The position numbers and the translations under genes were made by a program. A model generated the notes under the pieces. It saw only the letters and a list, made by a program, of their open reading frames with translations, did no database searches and was not told where the DNA came from. Below, in pieces: positions 54,655 through 63,952 of a stretch of 64,000 nt of DNA. Numbering within the stretch: the first letter of the stretch is position 1; every line of letters begins with the position of its first letter. Source of the stretch: Maricaulis sp048269565 (GTDB lineage Bacteria > Pseudomonadota > Alphaproteobacteria > Caulobacterales > Maricaulaceae); the NCBI RefSeq assembly GCF_048269565.1, contig NZ_JBLXIK010000002.1, positions 124,001 to 188,000 of the forward strand, in the 5' to 3' direction.

Positions 54655-55917
54655 ATGCTTTATAGTGTTTACGAGTTGAACCGTCTGGCGATGACGCCGT
54701 GGCGTGCCGCCGCCAACGCCACCCGCCGCATGATACAGGCGCCCTGGAATCCCATCGGCGACACCTATGCCGGGCGCACCATGGCCGCAGCCGCCGACCT
54801 GTTCGAGTCGATGACGCGGCGTTATGTCAAACCGGAATGGAATCTGGATCCGGTCGAGATCAGGGGTCACAAGGTGCCGGTCACCGAAACCGTCATCTGG
54901 AGCCAGCCCTGGTGCAATCTGCTGCACTTCGACCGCGACACCGATGCCCTCAAGGCTGCCGGCGTCAGCAAGGCCCAGCCGAAAGTCCTGTTCGTGGCGC
55001 CGATGTCGGGCCATTACGCCACCCTGCTGCGCGGCACCGTCGAGGCCTTCCTGCCCGATCACGACGTCTACATCACCGACTGGAAGGATGCGCGCAGCGT
55101 CCCGGTCACCGATGGCCGCTTCGATCTTGATGATTTCACCACCTATGTCCGCGCCATGCTGACCGAGCTGGGCGGTGATACCCATGTCGTCGCCGTCTGC
55201 CAGCCCGGACCGCCGACCCTGGCAGCGGTGTCGCTGATGGCCGAGGACAATGACCCGGCGCGTCCGCTGAGCATGACCTTCATGGGGTCGCCGATCGATA
55301 CCCGCCTGTCACCCACCGTGCCCAACAAGCTGGCGCAGGATCACCCCTATGAATGGTTTGCCGACAATCTCATCCACACGGTGACCATCCCCAATGAGGG
55401 CGCGATGCGCCGGGTCTATCCCGGCTTCCTGCAACTGGCCGGCTTCGTGAACATGAATCTCGACCGCCATGTCGACGCCCACAAGGAATATTTCGCCAAT
55501 ATGGTGAAAGGCGATGGCGACGAGGCCGACCGGCACCGCACCTTCTATGACGAGTATCTCGCCGTGATGGATCTCAGTGAGGAATTCTACCTCCAGACCA
55601 TCCGCGACGTGTTCCAGCAGCACAAGCTCGCGACCGGCACCCAGGAAGTCAAAGGCCGCCTCGTCAAACCGGTCAGCATCACTGACATCGCCCTGCTCAC
55701 CGTTGAGGGCGAGAATGACGATATTTCAGGCATCGGCCAGACCCAGGCGGCGCACACCCTGTGCTCACAGCTGCCTGACAGCCTCAAGGAAGACTGGGTC
55801 CAGCCCGAAGTCGGCCATTACGGCGTCTTCAATGGCCGCCGCTTCCGCGAACAGATCGCGCCGATGATGAAGCGTTTCATGGCCGAAAAGGGCGCTGCGG
55901 CGCGCGACGCACGCTAG
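54655..55917 (+). CDS. phaZ: intracellular polyhydroxyalkanoate depolymerase
   Basis: A 420-aa cytoplasmic hydrolase. The nucleophile is cysteine, C182 in the lipase-box-like VVAVCQPGPPT. Family markers are the start MLYSVYELNRLAMTPWR, KVLFVAPMSGHYATLLRGTVEAFLPDHDVYITDWKDAR, and the C-terminal VGHYGVFNGRRFREQIAP with the catalytic histidine. It mobilises stored PHB. The ATG at 54655 follows GGGAGG. No PHA synthase or phasin is in the window. Confidence 0.94.
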   Translation: MLYSVYELNRLAMTPWRAAANATRRMIQAPWNPIGDTYAGRTMAAAADLFESMTRRYVKPEWNLDPVEIRGHKVPVTETVIWSQPWCNLLHFDRDTDALKAAGVSKAQPKVLFVAPMSGHYATLLRGTVEAFLPDHDVYITDWKDARSVPVTDGRFDLDDFTTYVRAMLTELGGDTHVVAVCQPGPPTLAAVSLMAEDNDPARPLSMTFMGSPIDTRLSPTVPNKLAQDHPYEWFADNLIHTVTIPNEGAMRRVYPGFLQLAGFVNMNLDRHVDAHKEYFANMVKGDGDEADRHRTFYDEYLAVMDLSEEFYLQTIRDVFQQHKLATGTQEVKGRLVKPVSITDIALLTVEGENDDISGIGQTQAAHTLCSQLPDSLKEDWVQPEVGHYGVFNGRRFREQIAPMMKRFMAEKGAAARDAR

Positions 55918-55967
55918 GGCAACGGCCCCGGCATCGCTATCGCATTGATGAATCAGGCATGCGCCGG

Positions 55968-56008
55968 ACAGGCCGGCCGGTCAGCGTAACGACTGACGGC
56001 CGGCCTGT
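55968..56008. terminator. long GC-rich hairpin between convergent genes
   Basis: ACAGGCCGGCCGGTCAG and CTGACGGCCGGCCTGT pair with a single bulge around an eight-base loop. It lies between the phaZ stop and the stop of the 541-aa unknown gene, so it can act on both strands. No T-tract follows on either strand. Confidence 0.55.
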
Positions 56009-56018
56009 TCCGCCCGCA

Positions 56019-57644
56019 TCAGTCCCCGGCCGGGGGCTCGGCGGTAATTCTCAGCCCCAGCGCGGCGAAATCGAACATCTTGCTCTCGACCTGGGCCATC
56101 AGCTCAGCAACGGTCAGCAATTCCGGCGGCGCCATTTCGATCACCAGTGTGCCGCCCTGGTTGACGAAACTGGTCAGCGCGGTCGCAGCTTCGGTCACCA
56201 GTGCCTGTGGCAATTCCGGCGGCGCGGCCATCATGCCGGCCGCAATCATCAATCCCGACTGGGCCCGCAATTCTTCCGGGGTCATGCCCTGGGCAGCCGC
56301 CCCGGCCTTGATCGCGCGATCAAGCAGCGACAAATCCTGCAGCCGCAGGGCGATCCGGTTGATCGACAGAGGGCCGAGCGCTTCAAGCACGAGCGCAGCG
56401 CTTTGGTCGGGGTCCTCCGTCTGCGCCAGCCGATCGGACATTGCACGGATATTGGCGAGGTATTGATGATAGCCGCCGAAATCCTGCACCATATCCAGAC
56501 GCAGCCCGTCACGCAGCTGGATGTAATTCTCCCCGGTGGTATAGGCGCGACCGGCCTCGGGGTCATAGACGGTATTGCTCTCCAGGCTCATTTCCAGCTC
56601 GTCATAGCCGAGCAGGCCGATCGCCGAGGCCAGCTGGGCCCCCGCCTCTGCCGCAGAGTCGGGCACCAGCCGCAGCGACCCCATATGGACATGGCTCCAG
56701 ATGCCGTCACGGCGCCTGTCCATTGTCATGACGATCTCATCCAGGGTGGACGAGATGCCTGGCGCCTCCAGGTCGAAACCACGAATCTGGGCCCGATCGA
56801 ACATATCCATCTGGTCTTCAGGGTCTGCCGCGTAATAGGCGGCCGACAATTCGGCCTCGTCCGCACCGGCTGCGAGGGCCTCCATCAGCCCGGAATAGCT
56901 GGATGTCTTCAAACCATCGACCGAGATCTCGGCCAGGCTGGCCGTCACCGGTTCGCCCTCGGACTGCCCCTGGACAGCGAGACCCAGGAACTCGAAACGC
57001 CCCAGGGTATCGGTGGTGTAGTCGCGGAAGGCGAGCCGGTCGAGGCGCAGCTCGAACGCGGCGTCCGTCTCGCTGCCGGTCACCGTGAGATCATCCATGG
57101 CCAGCAGGCCAAAGCGGTAGAGATCCCAGCGCGAACCGGTCTCCTCCACCTCATCTCCGCGCAGCATGCGGCCCAGATCGGCGGACATTTCCGGATTGGG
57201 GCGCTCCAGCCGCATTTGCCGGATGAGGAAACTGCTCTGCGCATCGCTCTCCGAGAGACCCTCAAGCTCGAAACCGTGCAGCAACAGGTTTCCATTGGCG
57301 TCCAGCCGAGGTGAATCGAGGCGCATGCGGTCGGCGTGAATTTCCCGCGGTTCCGGATCCTGGACCCCGGTGTCATCTGCGGCCGCGCCCTTGTCGGTGT
57401 CCGTCGCTTCGGGATCAGGCGTGTAGTGGAAGGTCACATTGGTGAAGGTATAGATCCCGGCGCGGAAGTCGGAGCGCTCGAAGCTGATCCGGTTCTCGTC
57501 GGACCGGTGAAGACCGATCGCCTCCATAGCCTGGTCGGCAGCGCTGCGGTCAAGCCGTGACATGTGTTGTGCCTGCGCGGTCCCCGCGGGTGCCAGACCG
57601 GTCAGTAGGGCGGCCATCGCCGCGCCCATGAAAGCGTGTTTCAT
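56019..57644 (-). CDS. large secreted protein of unknown function
   Basis: A 541-aa exported protein (signal peptide MKHAFMGAAMAALLTGLAPAGTAQA). No domain is recognised. The body is acidic and rich in alternating hydrophobic strands and 20-30-residue segments of the type LGRFEFLGLAVQG, DMFDRAQIRGFDLEAPG, GYDELEMSLESNTVYD, reminiscent of AsmA-like or lipid-transfer repetitive strands; this is only a visual impression. The ATG at 57644 has AAGG upstream. It is followed by phaZ (convergent) and preceded by the PBP gene on the same strand. Confidence 0.6.
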   Translation of the reverse strand: MKHAFMGAAMAALLTGLAPAGTAQAQHMSRLDRSAADQAMEAIGLHRSDENRISFERSDFRAGIYTFTNVTFHYTPDPEATDTDKGAAADDTGVQDPEPREIHADRMRLDSPRLDANGNLLLHGFELEGLSESDAQSSFLIRQMRLERPNPEMSADLGRMLRGDEVEETGSRWDLYRFGLLAMDDLTVTGSETDAAFELRLDRLAFRDYTTDTLGRFEFLGLAVQGQSEGEPVTASLAEISVDGLKTSSYSGLMEALAAGADEAELSAAYYAADPEDQMDMFDRAQIRGFDLEAPGISSTLDEIVMTMDRRRDGIWSHVHMGSLRLVPDSAAEAGAQLASAIGLLGYDELEMSLESNTVYDPEAGRAYTTGENYIQLRDGLRLDMVQDFGGYHQYLANIRAMSDRLAQTEDPDQSAALVLEALGPLSINRIALRLQDLSLLDRAIKAGAAAQGMTPEELRAQSGLMIAAGMMAAPPELPQALVTEAATALTSFVNQGGTLVIEMAPPELLTVAELMAQVESKMFDFAALGLRITAEPPAGD

Positions 57645-57745
57645 CCCGATACCTTCGCTCAAGAGTGGTGCTGGACCCTGTTTATCAGCCCGGGATTGGC
57701 CTGTCGCGGGCCAGTTGGCCGGTCATGTACGGGATTATCGCCCGG

Positions 57746-59725
57746 TCAGTCCCGGCCAAGACCGGCAAGGAAAGCCGCGATCGGGTCTTCCTCGGGGGCA
57801 GGCGCCTGCGCGACAGCCGAGGTCTCCACACCGGCCGGTTCGGCCAGCTGCAGCGGCACGCTTGATGGATGCGCGTCGAGCCCGGTCCGCGGGGCCGCGC
57901 CCATGAACGCACTGAAGATCCGCGCCGGCGGTCCGCCGCCCGTCGCGCGCTGCGTGCGGGAATTATCATCATTGCCGGTCCAGACCACCGCGACGAGATC
58001 GCCGGCGAAACCGGCAAACCAGGCATCGCGGAAATCATTCGTCGTTCCGGTCTTGCCGCCGACACTCAGCCCGGCGACAGCGGCCCGGCGGCCGGTACCC
58101 GAACGAACGACGGTATGGAGAAGATCGCTCATCTGCCCCAGCGTGCGGGCGTCGACGACGATATCGCCGTCGGCCGGCCGCGCCGCATACAAGACCTCGC
58201 CATCACGGGTCTCGATCGAGGCGATGCCATAGGCCGCCGCACGATAGCCACCATTGGCAAACGGGGCATAGGCCGAGGCCATTTCCAGCGGCGTCACCTC
58301 ATGAACACCCAGCGCCAGCGAACGATCGACGCGAAGCGGACTTTCAATGCCAAAGCGCCGCGCCAACCGTGCGACATGGCCGCGCCCGGTCTCCTCGGCC
58401 ACACGCACGGCGACCGAATTGGACGAGCGCGAGAAGGCCTCGCGCAGGGTCATCGGGCCGCGATAATCATCATTATAATTCTGCGGCGACCAGTCACCGA
58501 GCCGGATCGGGGCATCGTCGCGGACATCTTCGGGCGTCAGGCCGGCCTCGAAGGCGGAGGCATAGACAAAGGCCTTGAAGGCCGAACCGGGCTGGCGCCG
58601 GGCCAGAACGGCGCGATTGAACTGGGAGGTGGCGTAATTGCGGCCGCCGACCATGGCCCGCACGGAGCCATCATGGGCCAGCGCCACCAGCGCCGCCTCG
58701 CCGGCGCCCATCGCCAGTTCGGTGTCATCCATGATCGATGACACTGCCCGCTCGGCGGCGCGCTGGGCGTTCACATCCAGGGTCGTGCGCACAATCAGGT
58801 CGCCGTGATCGGTACCGACCAGGGCGCGGACATCCTGGGCGACCCAGTCGATGAAATATTGCGCACCCGGACTGGAAGCGCCGCGCGAGACCCGGATCGG
58901 GGTCTCGGCCGCCTCGATCCGCTCCTGCTCGCTGATCCGGCCGGTCTGGGCCATCAGGTCAAGCACCACGGTCGCCCGCGCTGCAGCGCGCTGCGCGTCA
59001 TTGACCGGGCTGTAGCGCGACGGTGCCTTGAGCAGGCCGGCCAGCAGCGCCGCCTCGCCGAGATTGAGCTCGCTGGCGGTCTTGCCGAAATAGCGCGTCG
59101 CGGCGGCCTCGATCCCCCAGGCCCCGCCGCCGAAATAGACGCGGTTGAGATAGAGCTCGAGGATCTCGTCCTTGGTGAACTGGCTCTCGAGCCAGAAGGC
59201 GAGCATCACCTCCTGCACCTTGCGCCGCACCGTGCGCTCGGAGGTCAAAAACAGGTTCTTCGCCAGCTGCTGCGTCAAGGTCGAACCGCCCTGCACCACA
59301 CGGCCCGCACGGATATTGGCCAGCAGGGCGCGGCTCGTGCCGATCAGGTCGATCCCGAAATGGCTGTAGAAGCGCCGGTCCTCGACGGCCAGTACGGCGT
59401 CGGTGACATAGTCGGGCAAATCCTCGATCACCGCGAGGCGGCCATGCGCGGAACCACGGCGGGCGATCAGGCGGCCCTCATGGTCGTAAAACGCCAGGCT
59501 GGGTGCCCGCTCGACCTCGATCAGGCCGGAGGTGTCGGGCAGATCGCGCGCGATCGAGACCAGCCAGCCGGCCATACCCAGCCCGACCAGCAAGGCCAGG
59601 CTGACCAGCATCCGCCACACACCGCCGCCGCCTCGCGGCCGGCGCCGGGATGACCGGCGCGCCGGACCGGGAGCGGAGCGGTTGGGGCGTGTTGCCTCGA
59701 GCGGGGTGGCAGGCCTGCGGGCCAT
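57746..59725 (-). CDS. class A penicillin-binding protein (PBP1A-type bifunctional)
   Basis: A 659-aa bifunctional peptidoglycan synthase with a cytoplasmic Arg/Pro-rich tail, one anchor helix (near 38-58), and a glycosyltransferase-51 domain with catalytic E115 (VEDRRFYSHFGID). The transpeptidase has S381-A-F-K384, S434-S-N436 and K558-T-G-T561. It is shorter than E. coli PBP1A, ending soon after the transpeptidase. The C-terminal tail is Ala/Pro-rich and repetitive in composition. It precedes the 541-aa unknown gene by about 100 bases. Confidence 0.92.
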   Translation of the reverse strand: MARRPATPLEATRPNRSAPGPARRSSRRRPRGGGGVWRMLVSLALLVGLGMAGWLVSIARDLPDTSGLIEVERAPSLAFYDHEGRLIARRGSAHGRLAVIEDLPDYVTDAVLAVEDRRFYSHFGIDLIGTSRALLANIRAGRVVQGGSTLTQQLAKNLFLTSERTVRRKVQEVMLAFWLESQFTKDEILELYLNRVYFGGGAWGIEAAATRYFGKTASELNLGEAALLAGLLKAPSRYSPVNDAQRAAARATVVLDLMAQTGRISEQERIEAAETPIRVSRGASSPGAQYFIDWVAQDVRALVGTDHGDLIVRTTLDVNAQRAAERAVSSIMDDTELAMGAGEAALVALAHDGSVRAMVGGRNYATSQFNRAVLARRQPGSAFKAFVYASAFEAGLTPEDVRDDAPIRLGDWSPQNYNDDYRGPMTLREAFSRSSNSVAVRVAEETGRGHVARLARRFGIESPLRVDRSLALGVHEVTPLEMASAYAPFANGGYRAAAYGIASIETRDGEVLYAARPADGDIVVDARTLGQMSDLLHTVVRSGTGRRAAVAGLSVGGKTGTTNDFRDAWFAGFAGDLVAVVWTGNDDNSRTQRATGGGPPARIFSAFMGAAPRTGLDAHPSSVPLQLAEPAGVETSAVAQAPAPEEDPIAAFLAGLGRD

Positions 59726-59854
59726 CGACTGTCCTTGCTAGATATCCAGGGCTTCATCTGCGGGAATCGGAGTTAATTCCCGATGAAGAACAGCGCTTGC
59801 AGGCTTGCCCCGAAAGCCCCGGCGCGGCACCATGTCGGCCGAAGGGGATTTGTT

Positions 59855-60055
59855 ATGTCCAGCAAGCGTTCCGTAGCAATTTTGGCCGCACTCGTCGGCT
59901 CACTCTGCCTGTCCGGCTGTATCGGCCTGTATGAAGGCGCCGACTCGGTCTGCCCCCAGGGCAATCCGAATGCCGATAACTGGCCCTATTGCGGCCCGGC
60001 CCAACCGGGCGGCTCACAGCCGCGCATGCTCGGCGAAAAGCACACCGGCGCGTAA
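59855..60055 (+). CDS. small lipoprotein of unknown function
   Basis: A 66-aa lipoprotein: lipobox LSGC with the cysteine at residue 22, then a short mature part with two further cysteines (SVCPQGNP and WPYCGPA) and a Gly/Pro tail. No family recognised. The ATG at 59855 follows a GAAGGGG site. Its stop codon directly abuts the convergent antiporter stop (bases 60053-60055 and 60056-60058). Confidence 0.65.
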   Translation: MSSKRSVAILAALVGSLCLSGCIGLYEGADSVCPQGNPNADNWPYCGPAQPGGSQPRMLGEKHTGA

Positions 60056-61930
60056 TCAGCCGCCGGCCGCATCTGCCTCACGCTCGCCGGCGGCGGCGCC
60101 CTGACGCGCGAAACGTATCAGCAGGGTGCCGGGCGCATCGGGCAGTTTCGAACTGTTGCCGAGCAGGGAAATACTGCCATTCGGCCGCCGTGCGAGCACG
60201 AAATCGGCATCCTCGCCGGCATCCTCGAGGCATTGCTCCAGCGAATATTCCTCGGTCAGCCGGGTCGCCTTGAAGCGCCAGCCGCTCCACCAGTCCCGCG
60301 CCAGCCCGTCATAGCCACGGCCGCGACGGATCAGGGTGCGGCCGCGGGCGGTAAAGGCGATCGCGCTCGGGTCATCATCGACCCGCGCCGATTCAGCCGG
60401 CCCGTCAAAACCGGAGAGCTGGAAGACATGGCTGCGGCCCAGTTCCGGCGCATATTCAATACAGACCAGTGCGTTATAGGCATCATTCGGGGTCACCGCG
60501 ACCAGGCTCGCGAAACGCGAGGGCTCCAGCCGCCAGTCGGCGGTCTCGGACAGAACCTCGCCATAATAGACTTCATGCCCGGCCAGGCGCGCGGCGCGCA
60601 GGCGGCGCCAGCTGGTATCGGCGATGGTGACAGGCACTTCGGCTTTTTTCAGCGCGTCCGCCAGACCCAGGCTCCAGGGATTGGCGCCAACGATGAGCAG
60701 GCGTTCCGGGCCGCTCTCCGACAGCCCCAGCCCGCGCGCCAGCGGTGCCACGGCAAAGCCGCAGCCGAAGACGCTGGCAAAGACGGCCAGAAACACCAGC
60801 GGCGCCAGAACGGCCGCATCCTCACGGCCCGACTGCAGCAGGCTGACGGATAAATGCCCCGCCGTCGCCGCGGCGACGACACCGCGCGGCCCGATCAGGC
60901 CAATGAAGGTGGCTTCGGCCAGCGACAGGCCCGATCCGAGTGTCGCCAGGAAGACCGCGACCGGGCGCACCACCAGGATGATCGCGGCGACGGCAGCGAA
61001 ATGCTGCCAGCCCAGCGAGCCCAGCGCAGCCGGTGTCAGAGACGCCGCGAGAACGACAAACACGCTGGCGACGAGGATGGAGGCGATGCCTTCCTTGAAG
61101 CGGCGCATTTCCTCGATCGAGGCGAGGCGCGAATTGGCAACAACCAGCCCGAAAACGGTGACGGCGACCAGTCCGGTCTCTGCGGCAAGGGCATCGGCGA
61201 TCGCGTAGCAGACCAGCACGGCCGCGAGCACGAGTGGCGCCTTCATCGGTTCGGGCACCCAGCCACGCCGGAAAGCGTGCGACATCACGATGCCAGAGAC
61301 GAAGCCCAGCACCGCACCAATCGCGATCCCGAAACCCAGGGCCAGTGCGGCCGAGCCAACGCTATGGCCGAGCTGGGTCTGATGGATCGCCTCGAACACG
61401 AACACGGCCGCCAGCGCCCCGATCGGGTCGTTGACAATGCCTTCCCATTTCAACACCGAAGCGATGCGTGGCGGCAATTTGGCCTGGCGCAGCAGCGGCA
61501 GGACCACGGTCGGTCCGGTGATGGTGAGCAGGGCACCGATCATCGCCGACAGGTCCCAGGCGAGACCGCCAATGAAGTGGAGCGCCAGCGTCGCCAGGGC
61601 CCAGCCGAGCGGGAAGGCCAGGATGACCATGCGCCGGACGGCCGTTGTCGTATCGCGCAATTCGCGGAAATTGAGGGTGATGCCGCCCTCGAACAGGATG
61701 ATCGCCACCGCCAGCGCAATCATCGGCCGCAGATAATCGCCGAAGCTTTCATCGGGCGTCAGCAGCGGATGCCCCAGCGTCAGCGCCGCGATCGGGCCGA
61801 GCAACAGGCCGGCGCCCATCATCAGCACGATCGAGGGGACGCGCAGGCGCCAGGCCAGCCATTGGGCCGCGACACCTGAACCGGTGATGATCGCGATGGT
61901 CAGGGGAAGGTCAGAAGCAGCATCTATCAT
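60056..61930 (-). CDS. CPA1/NhaP-type cation:proton antiporter with cytoplasmic nucleotide-binding-like domain
   Basis: A 624-aa inner-membrane protein. About 12 helices fill residues 1-400, with the antiporter motifs ILFEGGITLNFRELR, TITGPTVVLPLL, EGIVNDPIGALAAVF (the ion-binding N-D pair) and GPRGVVAAAT. The remaining 200 residues are a cytoplasmic Rossmann-like domain (RLLIVGANPWSLGLADALKKAEVPVTIADTSWRRLRAARLAG) like TrkA-N/RCK domains, so the antiporter may be regulated by nucleotides. The ATG at 61930 is the first of the frame. Confidence 0.88.
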   Translation of the reverse strand: MIDAASDLPLTIAIITGSGVAAQWLAWRLRVPSIVLMMGAGLLLGPIAALTLGHPLLTPDESFGDYLRPMIALAVAIILFEGGITLNFRELRDTTTAVRRMVILAFPLGWALATLALHFIGGLAWDLSAMIGALLTITGPTVVLPLLRQAKLPPRIASVLKWEGIVNDPIGALAAVFVFEAIHQTQLGHSVGSAALALGFGIAIGAVLGFVSGIVMSHAFRRGWVPEPMKAPLVLAAVLVCYAIADALAAETGLVAVTVFGLVVANSRLASIEEMRRFKEGIASILVASVFVVLAASLTPAALGSLGWQHFAAVAAIILVVRPVAVFLATLGSGLSLAEATFIGLIGPRGVVAAATAGHLSVSLLQSGREDAAVLAPLVFLAVFASVFGCGFAVAPLARGLGLSESGPERLLIVGANPWSLGLADALKKAEVPVTIADTSWRRLRAARLAGHEVYYGEVLSETADWRLEPSRFASLVAVTPNDAYNALVCIEYAPELGRSHVFQLSGFDGPAESARVDDDPSAIAFTARGRTLIRRGRGYDGLARDWWSGWRFKATRLTEEYSLEQCLEDAGEDADFVLARRPNGSISLLGNSSKLPDAPGTLLIRFARQGAAAGEREADAAGG

Positions 61931-61999
61931 GGGGCCTCTGATAACGCGTTTCGGACATCTCGTCGCCTGTCAGGCGCGCTGAAACGCAGGGAGGTGGAA

Positions 62000-62257
62000 A
62001 TGGAAGCTCTGCCCTATGAAGCCCAGATGGCGCTCGTTTCGTTTTGTGCCGCCACTTTGATCGGCGGTCCCGTGGCGCTGATCGGCGCCGGCCGTGTCGC
62101 CAGCCTGGCGCGCCTGACCATCGGTTTCGCCATGCGGCGACAGCTGACAACCATGCTCGGGCTCTCCGCCCTGGGCGGGCTCGGCGCGCTTGGTGCCGGC
62201 CTGGTGCCCGATTCCGGGGCGATCTCGCTGGCCTGGCTGACGGGCCTGTTTCACTAG
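62000..62257 (+). CDS. small two-helix membrane protein of unknown function
   Basis: An 85-aa protein with two hydrophobic segments (ALVSFCAATLIGGPVALIGAG and LGLSALGGLGALGAGLV) joined by a basic loop (LARLTIGFAMRRQLTT). A strong GGGAGG site precedes the ATG at 62000 by five bases, supporting a real gene. Its stop overlaps the stop of the convergent gene in a shared CTAG. No family recognised. Confidence 0.6.
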   Translation: MEALPYEAQMALVSFCAATLIGGPVALIGAGRVASLARLTIGFAMRRQLTTMLGLSALGGLGALGAGLVPDSGAISLAWLTGLFH

Positions 62258-62796
62258 GCCTCGGGAATGGCATCGCCATTGGCGCTGTGCAGGAATTCGA
62301 ACCCGATCGAGCGGCCGCCATACTCGCCATTCTCGTAGAGATCCGCCTGCTGCACGAACCAGGCTGACAGATGTTCGAACAGGATGTCGAACAGGCGCTG
62401 CAGCGCCGCGGGATCTGCCGGCAGGGCAAGCGAGAATGTGGTGCCGTTCTGGATGGTGATTTCCATTTCCGGCCCCATCTTGGCGCAGGTCAGGACCAGG
62501 CGCAGCCAGTCCCCGGTGCGCGAGACCCGCACGGCGAGACCGAAACTGATCGGGTCGAGCGGCAGAAATCCGGTGCCCGAGACCGAGAAGGCACCGCTCT
62601 GGTAGGGCTGGGGCGACCAGGCACCCTCCGGCGGAACCAGATAGACGCAGACCTTGGAACCACCTGACAGATAACGGCAAAATCCGGCCTGGACGGCTTC
62701 CGCTACATTGCGGACCTGGGCGTAATTATCAAGGCTGGCCCGGCCATATCGCTCGGCTGCATCGGCCAGGGTGTCAAAGTGTGTCGACTCGCTCAT
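62254..62796 (-). CDS. cytoplasmic protein of unknown function
   Basis: A 180-aa protein starting MSESTHFDTLADAAERYGRASLDNY. It contains VRNVAEAVQAGFCRYLSGGSKVCVYLVPPEGAWSPQPYQSGAFSV, then a beta-rich stretch and FDILFEHLSAWFVQQADLYENGEYGGRSIGFEFL. No domain recognised; no signal or membrane segment. The ATG at 62796 has GGGAGAG upstream. It is divergent from the GDPD gene and convergent with the small membrane protein. Confidence 0.65.
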   Translation of the reverse strand: MSESTHFDTLADAAERYGRASLDNYAQVRNVAEAVQAGFCRYLSGGSKVCVYLVPPEGAWSPQPYQSGAFSVSGTGFLPLDPISFGLAVRVSRTGDWLRLVLTCAKMGPEMEITIQNGTTFSLALPADPAALQRLFDILFEHLSAWFVQQADLYENGEYGGRSIGFEFLHSANGDAIPEA

Positions 62797-62858
62797 TTCG
62801 CTCTCCCGCATTCGCTGCGGGCAGGCTAGTGTGTTGCGACCACAAACGGGAGGGGCGA

Positions 62859-63866
62859 ATGCGGTATTCCATCTGGGCACTGGCAGTAGCGGCGGGGCTG
62901 AGTGCCTGCGCGGCGCCGGTCGCGACCGATCCCTATGTCTGGCAGACGCTGAACGGCGCACCGCCGCTGGTGATCGCGCACCGCGGCGCCAATGGCGAAC
63001 TGCCCGAGCACACGATCGAGGCCTATACGCTGGCGATCGAACAGGGAGCCGACATCATCGAGCCCGATCTGGTGCTGACCTCGGACGGCGTCTTCGTGGT
63101 GCGCCATGACCGCTGGCTCTCCGACAGCACCGATATCGCCGATCATCCCGAATTTGCCGACCGCCGCCGCGTTGAGGCTGGCCGCGATGACTGGTGGGTA
63201 GATGATTTCACCTTCGAGGAAATCCGCACCCTGCGCGCACGCCAGGTCCGCGAGGGCCGGCCGACGGAATTTGACGGGCTCTACATGATCCCGACCTTCG
63301 AGGAAGTGCTCGATCTGGCCGCCGTCCATGGCGTGCCGACCGAGCCGGAAGTCAAATCACCCGCCGCCTTCATCGAGGCCGGGCTCGATCCGCTGCCCGA
63401 ACTGGTCCGCATCCTGCGCCAGCGCGGGCTCGACACCGCCGACGCCCCGATCGCGATCCAGTGTTTCGAGCCGGACTTCCTGGCGCGGCTGAATGAGGTG
63501 ATCGATGCGCCGCTGCTGATGCTGGTCTTCCAGATGCAGGAGCTTGAGCCCGATCTCGACCCGCTGATACCGACCGTGGCGCTGGATGATATGGTCGCCT
63601 TCGCCGATGGCGTCGGCCCCTACAAGGCCCTGCTGGTCGATACCAATGGCGAGGACACCGGCTTCATCGCCCGCGCCCATGCGCTGGGGCTGAGCGTTCA
63701 CCCCTGGACCTTCCGCGACGATCAGCCGGTTGGTGACGGCGCCGATATCGAAACCGAATTGCGCCGCATCTATGCGCTCGGCGCTGATGCCGTGTTCACC
63801 GACTTCCCGGCGACGGCGGTGCGGGTGCGCGATGCGATGATCGCCGAGGGCGCGTCCAGCAACTGA
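62859..63866 (+). CDS. glycerophosphodiester phosphodiesterase lipoprotein
   Basis: A 335-aa lipoprotein: lipobox GLSACA with the cysteine at residue 17. The GDPD TIM-barrel motifs follow: IAHRGANGELPEHTIEAY (catalytic HR...E), EPDLVLTSDGVFVVRHD (E-x-D metal ligands and catalytic H), and the ending GADAVFTDFPA. It releases glycerol-3-phosphate from glycerophosphodiesters in the periplasm, as GlpQ does. The ATG at 62859 follows GGGAGGGG. Confidence 0.92.
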   Translation: MRYSIWALAVAAGLSACAAPVATDPYVWQTLNGAPPLVIAHRGANGELPEHTIEAYTLAIEQGADIIEPDLVLTSDGVFVVRHDRWLSDSTDIADHPEFADRRRVEAGRDDWWVDDFTFEEIRTLRARQVREGRPTEFDGLYMIPTFEEVLDLAAVHGVPTEPEVKSPAAFIEAGLDPLPELVRILRQRGLDTADAPIAIQCFEPDFLARLNEVIDAPLLMLVFQMQELEPDLDPLIPTVALDDMVAFADGVGPYKALLVDTNGEDTGFIARAHALGLSVHPWTFRDDQPVGDGADIETELRRIYALGADAVFTDFPATAVRVRDAMIAEGASSN

Positions 63867-63897
63867 GGCCTGGATCACTGAGCACCGGACATGAAAA

Positions 63898-63924
63898 TGG
63901 CGCGGGAGCCAGGCTCCCGCGCCA
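63898..63924 (-). terminator. terminator of the cold-shock gene
   Basis: TGGCGCGGGAGCC and GGCTCCCGCGCCA form a perfect 13-bp stem with a one-base loop centre. On the minus strand it is followed by TTTT, 28 bases beyond the stop of the cold-shock gene at the edge. It may also act on the plus-strand GDPD gene. Confidence 0.85.
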
Positions 63925-63952
63925 CAGAATCTAGCGATCCTTTTTTCAGACC

